Assembly (NCBI RefSeq): GCF_039645975.1
Contig: NZ_CP147918.1
Span: 1,674,001 to 1,738,000 of the forward strand
Origin: Sulfurimonas sp. HSL-1716
GTDB taxonomy: Bacteria > Campylobacterota > Campylobacteria > Campylobacterales > Sulfurimonadaceae
Direction: 5' to 3'
Length of the DNA: 64,000 nucleotides
Shown in pieces: positions 18,395 through 27,481 of the stretch; positions within the stretch are counted from its first letter, which is position 1; the number at the start of each line of letters is the position of its first letter. Both the position numbers and the translations under genes were made by a program. Below the pieces are notes generated by a model that made no database searches, was not told the DNA's origin, and saw nothing but the letters and a program-made list of their open reading frames with translations.

Positions 18395-19474
18395 ATGAGT
18401 AAATGTATTCTTGATTTAGTAAAACCCGGCGTACTATCCGGTGATGACGTTAGTTTAGTATATAAGACCGCTAAAGCAGTCGGTTTTGCGATTCCTGCCG
18501 TTAATGTTGTCGGGACTGATTCGATAAATGGCGTGCTGGAAGCGGCTAAACTGGTAAATTCTCCCGTGATCATTCAGTTTTCAAACGGGGGCGCCAGCTA
18601 CTATGCAGGAAAAGGCTTAAGCAACGAGAACGAAAAAGCTGCGATACTGGGTGCGATATCGGGAGCAAAGCATGTTCATATGATAGCTGAAGCTTACGGC
18701 ATTCCCGTTATACTTCACACAGATCATGCCGCACGTGAACTTCTGCCTTGGATAGATGCATTGCTTGATGCCGGAGAAGAACATTTTGAGCAAACGGGCA
18801 AACCGCTGTTTAGCTCCCATATGCTTGATCTTTCGGAAGAACCTATCGAGCAGAACGTTGCTACGTGTAAAGAGTATCTTGCACGTATGGACAAGATTGG
18901 TATGACGTTGGAGATAGAACTCGGCGTGACGGGTGGAGAAGAGGACGGCGTCGACAATACCCATCTTGACAATTCACTTCTTTATACACAACCCGAAGAG
19001 GTGGCTTTTGCATATGAAAAACTCTCGTCGGTAAGCGACAGATTTACGATAGCCGCTTCTTTTGGAAACGTTCATGGCGTATATAAACCTGGTAACGTGG
19101 TGCTTACTCCAAAGATCTTGGACAATTCTCAAAAATATATTCAGGAAAAATACAATACCGAAGAGAAACCCGTAAACTTCGTCTTTCACGGCGGCAGCGG
19201 TTCGACTCTCGAAGAGATCCGCGAAGCGATCGGCTACGGTGTCATCAAAATGAACATCGATACCGATACCCAGTGGGCTACTTGGGCGGGCGTAAAAGAA
19301 TATGCCCAAAAGTATAAAGACTACCTTCAAGGACAGATCGGAAATCCTGAAGGCGACGAAAAACCGAATAAAAAATATTATGATCCGAGAAAATGGCTAA
19401 GAGCAGGACAAGTATCCCTGATCGAGCGTGTGAAAGTCGCTTTCAGCGACCTCAACGCACTAAACAGAAATTAG
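18395..19474 (+). CDS. fbaA: class II fructose-bisphosphate aldolase
   Basis: A 359-residue zinc-dependent aldolase that cleaves or forms fructose 1,6-bisphosphate in glycolysis and gluconeogenesis. Length matches the long FbaA subtype. Visible marks are FAIPAVNVVGTDSINGVLEA at the N-terminus, the zinc-site LHTDHA near residue 110, GVTGGEEDG, FGNVHGVY and FVFHGGSGST near the C-terminus, and VIKMNIDTDTQWA. Shine-Dalgarno is TTAAGGCAAATGAG upstream of ATG 18395. It overlaps the end of the convergent PLP-enzyme gene by 15 nt. Confidence 0.96.
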   Translation: MSKCILDLVKPGVLSGDDVSLVYKTAKAVGFAIPAVNVVGTDSINGVLEAAKLVNSPVIIQFSNGGASYYAGKGLSNENEKAAILGAISGAKHVHMIAEAYGIPVILHTDHAARELLPWIDALLDAGEEHFEQTGKPLFSSHMLDLSEEPIEQNVATCKEYLARMDKIGMTLEIELGVTGGEEDGVDNTHLDNSLLYTQPEEVAFAYEKLSSVSDRFTIAASFGNVHGVYKPGNVVLTPKILDNSQKYIQEKYNTEEKPVNFVFHGGSGSTLEEIREAIGYGVIKMNIDTDTQWATWAGVKEYAQKYKDYLQGQIGNPEGDEKPNKKYYDPRKWLRAGQVSLIERVKVAFSDLNALNRN

Positions 19475-20356
19475 ACCTTTATATCTGTATCTCTCCAGCA
19501 TACTTACATTCCCGGTGGTTCCGCCGCTGTGGATGTAGAGTATCTCTTCATCCGTTTTTTCCAAAATCATCTTCCACAGTTTAGGGGCATAGACCAGATC
19601 AAACTCGATACCGCCTTTTTTAAGTTTTTGATATATCTCGATAAACTCTTTGTAGGGTTTTGCAAAATGATACTTTTTTTCACATTCAAGCACGATCAGA
19701 TTCTCTGGTATCTTTTCAAGTGCGGACATCTGCTGTATAAGATAGCTCTTATCACCTATCGCGGGAGTCGTGTATATCTTGTATTCAGGCAAAGCCAAAG
19801 CCAGATACAGCGCTGTCGTTCCGGTACCTGAAGGGGTTGCCAGACTTCTTATATGCAAGCCCGATTCTCTTATCTCTTGCGCTAACTCTTCCACCCCCGC
19901 TTTTGCACTTTTATCCGCACCGCCCTGATGCAAAACAAAACTCTTTTCATCAAGGTTCAGCATCAAAGAGGATATGTAGTCTTTATATAACTCCTCTTCA
20001 AGCTCTTTATGGATCATTCCAAGCCCGCGGGCCATTGCGTAATTGGAATTCGGATTTTCTTTTATATGCAGAGATTTCGTATAGTACTCAAATCTCCAGC
20101 CTTTCGTTTTGCAGAGCGCGGCGATGGCAAGCATCGCGTTTGATTGTGTACCGCCGTAAGAAATTATTGTATTGAATCTCGATTCGGGGGTATGAATAAG
20201 AGTATAGAGTTTTCGATATTTGTTTCCGCTCAAATAGGGGTCTATCAGATCGTCTCTTTTAACGTAGAAGAGACGTCCATCAAGAGGATACTCTTGGATG
20301 GACGATAAAGAAGTTATGTTATTTTTTAGCCGGTACAATTTGTGCAGATTTTTCAA
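19460..20356 (-). CDS. PLP-dependent ACC deaminase / D-cysteine desulfhydrase family protein
   Basis: A 298-residue fold-type II PLP enzyme. The catalytic lysine is in SGNKYRKL, preceded by FYVKRDDLIDP; SYGGTQSNAM and the phosphate-binding PSGTGTTAL complete the cofactor site, and YIHSGGTTGNVSM lies near the C-terminus. The family acts on D-cysteine, 1-aminocyclopropane-1-carboxylate or other small amino acids; substrate is not fixed by sequence. The only available starts are TTG codons inside the end of the upstream parvulin gene (20356, or 20338); neither has a clear Shine-Dalgarno site, so the start is uncertain and may depend on re-initiation. Confidence 0.8.
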   Translation of the reverse strand: MKNLHKLYRLKNNITSLSSIQEYPLDGRLFYVKRDDLIDPYLSGNKYRKLYTLIHTPESRFNTIISYGGTQSNAMLAIAALCKTKGWRFEYYTKSLHIKENPNSNYAMARGLGMIHKELEEELYKDYISSLMLNLDEKSFVLHQGGADKSAKAGVEELAQEIRESGLHIRSLATPSGTGTTALYLALALPEYKIYTTPAIGDKSYLIQQMSALEKIPENLIVLECEKKYHFAKPYKEFIEIYQKLKKGGIEFDLVYAPKLWKMILEKTDEEILYIHSGGTTGNVSMLERYRYKGLISV

Positions 20357-21161
20357 GTTCTTGCATTTTAGCTTGAACTACCGTTTTAAATTTATCCATT
20401 TTCAGACGCTGTTCGATAAAGTTTTTTACTTCGTTTAATGACAGGGTACGCGCCGGTTTTTTATCTTTAAGATAGATGATATGATACCCAAACTCACTTT
20501 TTACAGGTGTCGGAGTTATCGTTCCTACATCCATGCCAAACACCGCTTTGTCAAACGCGGGAACCATTTGACCTTGCGTAAATGTTCCTAAATCTCCGCC
20601 TTTTGAAGCAGACGGTCCTGTAGAGTTGGCTTTTGCCAGTTCAAAGAATTTCTTTTCAAGATCGCTGCCTTTTAAGAATTTCATCTCTCCTATGAGCTTT
20701 TTGGCTTCATCTTCTGTTTTGACTAAGATATGGTACGCATGAACACGCTCTTTTTCTTGGAATTCCGATTTATTTTTTGTGTAATAATCTTTTATCTCTT
20801 TATCCGTTACGCTTATCTTGTCGGCTACTTTTTTCTGCCACAACTGTACTGCAAGTCTTTTTTTGATCTGTTCGGTAATCTTTGCCAGTTCCTCTTTAAA
20901 CTCTTTGCTTTTGTCTATTCCCTGCTTTTTAGCATCGTTATATACGACTTCTTGCATAACCATCTCTTGAAGTATACGTTGTCCGAGCTGCTGCTGCTTA
21001 TCTTGAGGCAGTGATTTGAATCTGCCCTGAGTCGCCTGCATCAACGCTTCGTTTACCTCATCTGAAGTTATCGCTTTACCGTTTACCGTTACAAGTGTAC
21101 TCGCGCTTAAAGTCGTTGCAACCAAAGCGGCAGTAGTTAAAACTTTTTGTGCTATATTCAT
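20319..21161 (-). CDS. periplasmic peptidyl-prolyl isomerase (parvulin/SurA-like, Peb4 type)
   Basis: A 280-residue secreted chaperone-isomerase. It has a Sec signal (MNIAQKVLTTAALVATTLSA), a SurA_N-like helical region (LVTVNGKAITSDEVNEAL) and a parvulin/PpiC domain (ERVHAYHILVKTEDEAKKL, GGDLGTFTQGQMVPAFDKA, SEFGYHIIYL). This is the plan of Campylobacter Peb4/CBF2, which helps outer-membrane proteins fold. The C-terminal tail is Lys-rich. The gene likely drives the overlapping PLP-enzyme gene downstream. AAGGGAATAT upstream of the ATG supplies the ribosome binding site. Confidence 0.9.
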   Translation of the reverse strand: MNIAQKVLTTAALVATTLSASTLVTVNGKAITSDEVNEALMQATQGRFKSLPQDKQQQLGQRILQEMVMQEVVYNDAKKQGIDKSKEFKEELAKITEQIKKRLAVQLWQKKVADKISVTDKEIKDYYTKNKSEFQEKERVHAYHILVKTEDEAKKLIGEMKFLKGSDLEKKFFELAKANSTGPSASKGGDLGTFTQGQMVPAFDKAVFGMDVGTITPTPVKSEFGYHIIYLKDKKPARTLSLNEVKNFIEQRLKMDKFKTVVQAKMQELEKSAQIVPAKK

Positions 21162-21221
21162 ATATTCCCTTTTTTTTCTTTTCTTTATAATAGTAGTTTA
21201 TAGCTTATATGTTAACAATTA

Positions 21222-23177
21222 TTAAACAAAATTATCCAAATTGGTCCTATTTGTTAACTTTTCGCTTAAATACCTGTCAATTACCTGCAGCAAAAACTCT
21301 CTGTCTATCGGTTTTGCAAGATGCGCATCCAGTCCTGCACTTAATATCCTCTCTCTGTCACCCGAAAGAGCATGCGCCGTCAAAGCGATTACCGGGGTAA
21401 AAACTTTTCTTTTTTTGTCATACTCTTTTATCAGTCTCGTTGCTACAATACCGTCCATTACAGGCATATCGATATCCATAAGAACAAGATCGAAATCCTC
21501 TTTTAAGAACATATCTATAGCCATCTGCCCGTTATCGGCGGTAGATACGCTATAGTTCTCATTTTCAAGGATGGTGCGCAAAAGTTTCCTGTTGATCTCA
21601 TTGTCTTCGGCTATCAGTATTTTAGCCGAGTACAATTTTGAATCAAGGTTTTTGAACGTCGAATATTTTAATTTGCTCGGCGAAGCTTTTTTCCATAAAA
21701 CCTTCAATACATCGTAAAGTTTATGCGGCAGAAGAGGAAGTATCACAAAACCGTCTATCTCGTCGATGATCGCTTCGCAGCCAGATTTTGCATCTTTATG
21801 GCACACTTGTACGATCTGCAGGTTTTTATAATGTGTTTTAATGGATCTTACTCTCGAACTGCTTATATAATCGGTCAGGATAAACAGTGCCAATGAAGAA
21901 TCCAGCTCTTTATGAGCCAGTCCGTCGATCTCAACGACGTTCACCTCAAATCTTCTGAGATACTCCTCAAGGACCTTCTGCTGTATGGACGAACCTTTCT
22001 CTTCCGCCCACACGGCAATCTTCGATCCTGAGACGAACTCATACGGTGTTTTTTCTACGATCTTGTGTATTATCTCGAAATAAAAACGGCTGCCTTTGCC
22101 GAGCTGGCTTTTGACTTTGAGTTTCGAACCGAGCATACTTAAGAGTCTATGTGACAAGTTCAGACCTATACCGATACCGCTTTCAGCCACTCTTTGCTTT
22201 TCATAGACGGCGGCAAAAGGTCTTAATATCGTTTTTAGTTTATCCTGCGATATCCCTATACCGTTGTCGCTCACGGAATACTCTATCTGTACGTTTTCCT
22301 GATTATATCTTGCTTTGAGCTCTACGACGATCTTGCCGTCTTTATCCTTAGAATACTTCATAGCATTTGATATAAGGTTCATCAGAACTCTTTTTATCTT
22401 GTAAAAATCCCCTTCCATCTCTTTTGGGATATGAGGATCGATAAGAAAGAATATCTGCAGTTTTTTATTGCCTGTGATACTGCAATATTCGCCAAAAAAC
22501 CTTTCAAACTCCTCAAACGGATAAAACGGTTCGTTCTTCACTTCTACCACACCGCTTTCGATCTGCATCATATCAAGAAGGTTTTCTATATTATCCATCA
22601 TCATATGAGAGCTGCTATCTATATTGTTGACATATTCTTTTTGCGAATTATCGAGATTCGTGTTCTTTAAAAGTTCGGCAAAGCCTATTATACTGTTCAT
22701 CGGCGTTCTAAATTCATGAGATATGTTTTTTAAAAACTGCTTTTTAAAGTTCTCAAAATATTCATGCGCCTTTTTCGCTCTTTCGATAATATACTGATTT
22801 TCAAGCAGGATCAGATGAAGCACGACACCGTTTAGTGCAAAACTTTGCAATCTGAGGGTGCATGGGATTATCTCCTGTTCTTTATTCTTTATATCGATGC
22901 AGTGGTCTTTTCCCTCTTCGAGTTTATTTATCCAGCCTGCAACGGAGATGTCCACACATCCCTCTTTAGGCTCCACCAGCTTGTTCATATCGTCATAATA
23001 CTCTAAAAACTCGTCGTAGGTCGAGAAGCCCAAAGCTTCATAAGTGGAATAGTTACAGCCTAAAAGCTCGCCTTTGTCGTTAAATATGAAAAATAGATGT
23101 TTTTCAAGTTTGGCAAATGCCACTATGATTTCGGCATGTTCTGGAAATTGTTCGATTACTTTTGTTAAACCTTGCAT
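21222..23177 (-). CDS. hybrid sensor histidine kinase with receiver domain
   Basis: A 651-residue cytoplasmic hybrid kinase. Residues about 20-135 look like a PAS sensor; the dimerisation helix holds the phospho-His in ISHEFRTPMNS (about 154), the ATPase has DNGIGIS and GIGIGLNLS, and an intact C-terminal receiver has LVLMDIDMPVMDG (Asp about 566) and ALTAHA. Between them, about 385-500, is a region that resembles a receiver but lacks the acceptor Asp. No membrane helix is present. It is a paralogue of the kinase encoded just upstream (23179-25140), one nt separating the two genes. Its target is unknown; a stand-alone HPt protein is encoded at 59096. Confidence 0.9.
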   Translation of the reverse strand: MQGLTKVIEQFPEHAEIIVAFAKLEKHLFFIFNDKGELLGCNYSTYEALGFSTYDEFLEYYDDMNKLVEPKEGCVDISVAGWINKLEEGKDHCIDIKNKEQEIIPCTLRLQSFALNGVVLHLILLENQYIIERAKKAHEYFENFKKQFLKNISHEFRTPMNSIIGFAELLKNTNLDNSQKEYVNNIDSSSHMMMDNIENLLDMMQIESGVVEVKNEPFYPFEEFERFFGEYCSITGNKKLQIFFLIDPHIPKEMEGDFYKIKRVLMNLISNAMKYSKDKDGKIVVELKARYNQENVQIEYSVSDNGIGISQDKLKTILRPFAAVYEKQRVAESGIGIGLNLSHRLLSMLGSKLKVKSQLGKGSRFYFEIIHKIVEKTPYEFVSGSKIAVWAEEKGSSIQQKVLEEYLRRFEVNVVEIDGLAHKELDSSLALFILTDYISSSRVRSIKTHYKNLQIVQVCHKDAKSGCEAIIDEIDGFVILPLLPHKLYDVLKVLWKKASPSKLKYSTFKNLDSKLYSAKILIAEDNEINRKLLRTILENENYSVSTADNGQMAIDMFLKEDFDLVLMDIDMPVMDGIVATRLIKEYDKKRKVFTPVIALTAHALSGDRERILSAGLDAHLAKPIDREFLLQVIDRYLSEKLTNRTNLDNFV

Positions 23178-23178
23178 T

Positions 23179-25140
23179 TTACACCATCATTTCTGAGAGA
23201 TACTTATTTAAAATAAGATCCAGTTTATTTCGCGTAAGAGGTTTGGACAAATAATCATCCAACCCCTCGGAAAGCAGTTTTTCCCTATCACCTTCCATGG
23301 CCAGTGCAGTGACTGCGATAATAGGCATCGTGTGTCCGTTGCTGCGCAGATGTTCTTTGATCTCCCTTGTTGCCATGACCCCGTTTTTTACGGGCATATC
23401 GATATCCATAAAGACGATATCGAAATCCTTGTTGTTACAGATATCTACCGCTTCTTGTCCGTTTGAAGCGGTTACCACGCGGATATTATACTCTTGCAGC
23501 AGGATCTTGATAAGCCTCTGATTGATCAGGTTGTCTTCAACAACCAGCGCTTGAATATCCGCTCTCATCCGTTTGGATGTTTTTTCTTCTGCCGGCTTTT
23601 GTAAAAATATTTTATCCAGATGCTCCGATACGCTCGAAGGAAGCAGAGGTTTTGTTATGACCTCATCGATCACATGCGTCATCTTCGTCTGCAGCGTCTC
23701 GCCGATATCGAGCAAAAATATGACAGGAGCTTTTTTATTATGCGTTCCCAGCTCCATAAGCCATGAAGATTTGTCCTGCGAAGCAACAATATAAAGCGCA
23801 TCCGTGTCTTCATATATGTTTTGATCTATACTATTGACCTTTGTAACCCCGAGAGAAAAGGAGCGCAAGTACGACGTCAAAAGGTTGGCATCGTCTATTT
23901 TTGCATCATCCAAAAGCAATACTTTCACATTTTTTTGCACCGCTATTTTAAACGACTGTCCGCTGTATTTCTCAAAATCCAATGAAAAGTTAAATATCGA
24001 ACCTCTTCCCTCTTCGCTTTGAATCTTGAGCTCGCCGCCTAAAAGATGAATGAGTCCGTAAGAGAGGCTGAGCCCGACTCCCAGTCTTTGATCCGCCTCT
24101 TCTGAGGATATAAAAGGCTGCGTGATCTCGGATAACCTGCTCGCAGATATTCCTTTACCGTTGTCTTTAACACTGAATGCAACGCTGCAAGCTCCATGAG
24201 GAAGCTTTTTGAGCAGTTTGATATCGACCATGACCTTTCCGCCCCTTGGCGTGAACTTTATGGCGTTTTGTACCAGATTGTTTATTATCTGCCTTATTTT
24301 ATGGATGTCGCCCTCTATAGTTTCGGGAAGCTTCGAGTCTATGAAGAAACTGACGTTTATCCCTTTATCGACCCCGTCCTCGGTAAAATATTTTGCGATC
24401 TCCTGCATATCGTGAACCAGAGAGAACTCTGTTTTGCTTACGCTTAATCTGCCGCTTTGCATCTGTGCCAGATCGAGAAGCGTCTCGATATTGGACATCA
24501 AGCTTCTTGCGGAGCTGTTCGTCATTTTGAGATATTCTGCCTGTTTTGGGGTTGGACCGGTTTTTTCCAGCAGATATAAAAATCCGAGTATTCCGTTCAT
24601 CGGTGTACGGAACTCATGCCCTATATTTGAAAGTATCTTCGTTTTTAACGCGTCGATCTCGCTGGCTTTGGCTTTTGCATTTTCAAGTTCCGTGATGTTT
24701 TTGAGCTCTAAAATATACAGCTCCTGACCGGTTTCTTTAAAGACCGTGTTTTTTGCCACAAGCTCCAAAACCTTTTCCTCTTTGGATCGTACTTTTACCC
24801 GATATCCCGCTTTATTATGGATGCGGATATAGTCCATCCAGCTCTTGTCGTCTTCTGTAAATATCTCTTCTGCTTCAGATACAAAAAGCTCTCTTATACT
24901 CTCATAATTGTTTCTAAAATCATCTATATGCTCAAATCCGAAAACTTTAAAAAAAGAGTTGTTCGCACCGATATATCCGTTTTTCTTATTAAAAAAAAGG
25001 ATGATAGAGTCATTGAGATCCAAAAGTTTATAAAAAAGATTTTTGTTTACGACTTCCTGTCCGTCCAAAAAACTCGAAGCTGAAACAGCCTCTTCCTCTT
25101 TATTGAAAAGTTTTGAGAATAAATCAAAAACAGACATCAC
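23179..25140 (-). CDS. hybrid sensor histidine kinase with receiver domain (paralogue)
   Basis: A 653-residue cytoplasmic hybrid kinase with the same domain order as its neighbour: PAS-like sensor (LNDSIILFFNKKNGYIGANN), HisKA with IGHEFRTPMNG (His about 174), ATPase with DNGKGIS and LGVGLSLSYG, a degenerate receiver-like segment (VLLLDDAKIDDANLL, acceptor Asp not evident), and an active receiver with IVFMDIDMPVKNG (Asp about 577) and AVTALA. The sensor domains differ most, so the pair may read different signals into one output. First gene of the pair; AAGGA precedes the start. Confidence 0.9.
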   Translation of the reverse strand: MMSVFDLFSKLFNKEEEAVSASSFLDGQEVVNKNLFYKLLDLNDSIILFFNKKNGYIGANNSFFKVFGFEHIDDFRNNYESIRELFVSEAEEIFTEDDKSWMDYIRIHNKAGYRVKVRSKEEKVLELVAKNTVFKETGQELYILELKNITELENAKAKASEIDALKTKILSNIGHEFRTPMNGILGFLYLLEKTGPTPKQAEYLKMTNSSARSLMSNIETLLDLAQMQSGRLSVSKTEFSLVHDMQEIAKYFTEDGVDKGINVSFFIDSKLPETIEGDIHKIRQIINNLVQNAIKFTPRGGKVMVDIKLLKKLPHGACSVAFSVKDNGKGISASRLSEITQPFISSEEADQRLGVGLSLSYGLIHLLGGELKIQSEEGRGSIFNFSLDFEKYSGQSFKIAVQKNVKVLLLDDAKIDDANLLTSYLRSFSLGVTKVNSIDQNIYEDTDALYIVASQDKSSWLMELGTHNKKAPVIFLLDIGETLQTKMTHVIDEVITKPLLPSSVSEHLDKIFLQKPAEEKTSKRMRADIQALVVEDNLINQRLIKILLQEYNIRVVTASNGQEAVDICNNKDFDIVFMDIDMPVKNGVMATREIKEHLRSNGHTMPIIAVTALAMEGDREKLLSEGLDDYLSKPLTRNKLDLILNKYLSEMMV

Positions 25141-25218
25141 ATATCCTTATGATTAAAGGGATTCAAACTATTCTATCATATTCTAACTAAAAAATGTAGT
25201 CTTTTTATTTTATCTCGA

Positions 25219-25224
25219 TAAAAT
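25219..25224 (+). promoter_or_regulatory. -10 box for leaderless nth transcript
   Basis: TAAAAT, then 7 nt, then ATG at 25232. No Shine-Dalgarno site is present in between or just upstream. Spacing is the same as for the cupin, HTH and waaC genes. Confidence 0.42.
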
Positions 25225-25231
25225 TATATTT

Positions 25232-25879
25232 ATGAAAACAGCCACAAAAAAAGAGATCCAAGAGATACATAGAATTTTTTTAGAACACTACAGCGATGCC
25301 GTAACAGAACTCCGTTACGACAACGCCTACGAACTTGTCGTCGCCGTAGCGCTTTCGGCACAATGTACGGACAAAAGAGTCAATATCATAACCCCTGAGC
25401 TTTTTAAAAGATATCCCGATGCCCGGACTTTGGCATCCGCCGATATCGACGAAGTAAAAGAACTGATCAGAAGCTGCTCGTTTTTTAACAACAAAGCCCT
25501 AAATATTGTCAATATGGCAAAACGCGTGGTCGAAGTCTATAACGGAGAGATCCCTCTTAATGAAAAAGATCTTATGACATTGGCCGGCGTCGGGCAAAAA
25601 ACGGCACATGTCGTTATGATAGAGTACACGAAAGCAAATCTTATGGCAGTCGACACACATGTTTTCAGAGTTTCGCACCGGCTTGGTCTCAGCCGCGACG
25701 ACACAGCGTCAAAAACGGAAGCAACGCTGGTAAGAAAATTCAAAAACGACCTTCATGCGCTGCATCAGGGGATGGTTCTTTTTGGCAGATACATCTGCAC
25801 CGCTAAAAATCCCAAATGCGATACAAAATGTTTTTTAAAAGAGTTCTGTAAAAGTACCGAAAGCTTTAAACCCAAATAA
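25232..25879 (+). CDS. nth: endonuclease III
   Basis: A 215-residue base-excision DNA glycosylase/AP lyase for oxidised pyrimidines. The helix-hairpin-helix LAGVGQKTAHVV carries the catalytic Lys (about 120), and VDTHVFRVSHRLGL the catalytic Asp (about 139). The C-terminal [4Fe-4S] motif is C-x6-C-x3-C-x5-C (CTAKNPKCDTKCFLKEFC); the usual spacing is C-x6-C-x2-C-x5-C, so there is one extra residue between the second and third cysteine. The codons are unambiguous. The ATG lies 7 nt after a TAAAAT box without a ribosome binding site. Confidence 0.95.
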   Translation: MKTATKKEIQEIHRIFLEHYSDAVTELRYDNAYELVVAVALSAQCTDKRVNIITPELFKRYPDARTLASADIDEVKELIRSCSFFNNKALNIVNMAKRVVEVYNGEIPLNEKDLMTLAGVGQKTAHVVMIEYTKANLMAVDTHVFRVSHRLGLSRDDTASKTEATLVRKFKNDLHALHQGMVLFGRYICTAKNPKCDTKCFLKEFCKSTESFKPK

Positions 25880-25880
25880 C

Positions 25881-27137
25881 TTAGATACAGACAACCGTAT
25901 TGCGCCCGCCCTCTTTTGCTTTGTAAAGCGCGTCGTCCACCCTTTTGAACCAAACGTTCAAGGTGTCTCTTTTGGATACTTCACTGACGCCGCAGCTTAT
26001 AGTGATATTTTCCACAACGCTGAACCTTCTTTGTGCAACGGCTTTTAAAATTTTGTTCGCGACAAGAAATGCATTTTTCTCGGATGTGTTTGGAAGAAGT
26101 ATGATAAACTCTTCTCCGCCCCATCTTCCTAAGACGTCACTGTCTCTTAAAGAGGATTTTATCTCAAAAGCCACCTCTTTGAGTATCTCATCGCCTATAA
26201 GATGTCCGTATCTGTCATTTACGTTTTTAAAATGATCTATATCGCATATGATCAGCGAAGACACTTTGGAATATCTATGAAACTCAGCCATCGATTTTGC
26301 TATGAAATCATTGAATTTATTTCTATTGAACACTCTTGTGAGCATATCCATCGAAGCTTTTTCCTCCAGATGTTTCGTATTGGTTATATCTTCTCTCACC
26401 GATATATATCCCACTTTTGTTCCGTCTTTTTCATATTTGGGATGAACCCGCGTACGTATCCAAAACGGAGTACCGTCTTTTTTTCTGTTTTTCAGTTCTC
26501 CTATATATGTCTCGTTGTTGACAATTATGTCCCAAAAATTTTTGTATACTTTCTGCGGTGTCTGCTCATCTTTTAAAATATTGTGCTTTTTGCCTAGAAC
26601 TTCCTCTTTTGTAAAACCCGTAAGATTGCAAAAAGCTTCGTTACAGTCGGTTATTACACCGTCTAAATCCGTAATGGATATAGGTATGTACTTATCTATC
26701 AATATCTTTGATGACGTAAGTTCATAGTTTAGGATTTGAAGTTCTTTATTTTGACTGTGCATCTTTCTTGTGGTATCCACATGTGCGCTGATATCTTCTA
26801 TGATCCCCGTTACAAACTCCGTTTCGTTCATACACAGCGTATCTACGGCTATGCGGAGATGTATTAGCAGATCTCTGTTTTTTAGGGTATGTTCAAAATA
26901 CTGAGGAGCAGTCGTCTCAAAGCTGTTTCGCACCGCAAAATTTAATTTATCGTTTATCAGAGTATCGGAAAAAAGGTCTGTTTCAAGAGTGTTAAATTTT
27001 TGCATAAAAGCTTTGTTAAAATGCAGATCATCGACCGAAAGGTCGGGATCTCGCTTTAATTTCGCTATAAAACTGGCAGCGGGAATATGTTCAAAAACAG
27101 TTTTATAGCTAATATTATTATTTGAAAAACAACTCAT
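25881..27137 (-). CDS. PAS-GGDEF diguanylate cyclase
   Basis: A 418-residue soluble protein. A first PAS-like region (residues about 8-115) is followed by a clear PAS/PAC domain (ITDLDGVITDCNEAFCNLTG to GYISVREDITNTKHLEE, about 152-260) and a GGDEF domain with RWGGEEFIILLP near residue 337. GGEEF is an active-site variant found in many working diguanylate cyclases. It therefore probably makes c-di-GMP under control of a cytoplasmic signal. No membrane segment is seen. It converges on nth with 1 nt between stops. The start ATG follows TATAGA by 8 nt with no ribosome binding site, so this message may also be leaderless. Confidence 0.9.
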   Translation of the reverse strand: MSCFSNNNISYKTVFEHIPAASFIAKLKRDPDLSVDDLHFNKAFMQKFNTLETDLFSDTLINDKLNFAVRNSFETTAPQYFEHTLKNRDLLIHLRIAVDTLCMNETEFVTGIIEDISAHVDTTRKMHSQNKELQILNYELTSSKILIDKYIPISITDLDGVITDCNEAFCNLTGFTKEEVLGKKHNILKDEQTPQKVYKNFWDIIVNNETYIGELKNRKKDGTPFWIRTRVHPKYEKDGTKVGYISVREDITNTKHLEEKASMDMLTRVFNRNKFNDFIAKSMAEFHRYSKVSSLIICDIDHFKNVNDRYGHLIGDEILKEVAFEIKSSLRDSDVLGRWGGEEFIILLPNTSEKNAFLVANKILKAVAQRRFSVVENITISCGVSEVSKRDTLNVWFKRVDDALYKAKEGGRNTVVCI

Positions 27138-27208
27138 TTTAACAGTCTATAACTATTTTCATTACAATTTTCTTAAAGAATTTTTTATCGATAATTTAGG
27201 GAAAACTA

Positions 27209-27466
27209 TTGGCTACTAACGATATTTTAGATACAATCTCTTTTATGTTAAAAGTATCCGTTTTATTATTTACTCTGTCGGCTCTGTTGTTTACCGGATG
27301 CGTCAACAGACGCGGGATATCTGCAAAATACTATAATGACTGCAACGAGTATTACGATTCAAAAGGGTATTACCATAAAGATTGCGATAAAAATATAATA
27401 GAATATGAAGACGTGAAAAAAATATTTAAAAAGAAAGAGGAGAAACCGACCGGAAACGTCTGGTAG
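27209..27466 (+). CDS. small lipoprotein
   Basis: An 85-residue lipoprotein. The hydrophobic stretch MLKVSVLLFTLSALLFTGC ends in a lipobox (LFTGC), so the mature protein is about 54 residues, Tyr- and Asp-rich (YYNDCNEYYDSKGYYHKDC) and ends in a Lys-rich tail. Three cysteines besides the lipid Cys are not a known motif. Start choice: TTG 27209 has AGGGA 5-6 nt upstream; the ATG at 27245 would give a tidier signal but has no ribosome binding site. Function unknown. Confidence 0.65.
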   Translation: MATNDILDTISFMLKVSVLLFTLSALLFTGCVNRRGISAKYYNDCNEYYDSKGYYHKDCDKNIIEYEDVKKIFKKKEEKPTGNVW

Positions 27467-27481
27467 GTTTTACTGCCATAT

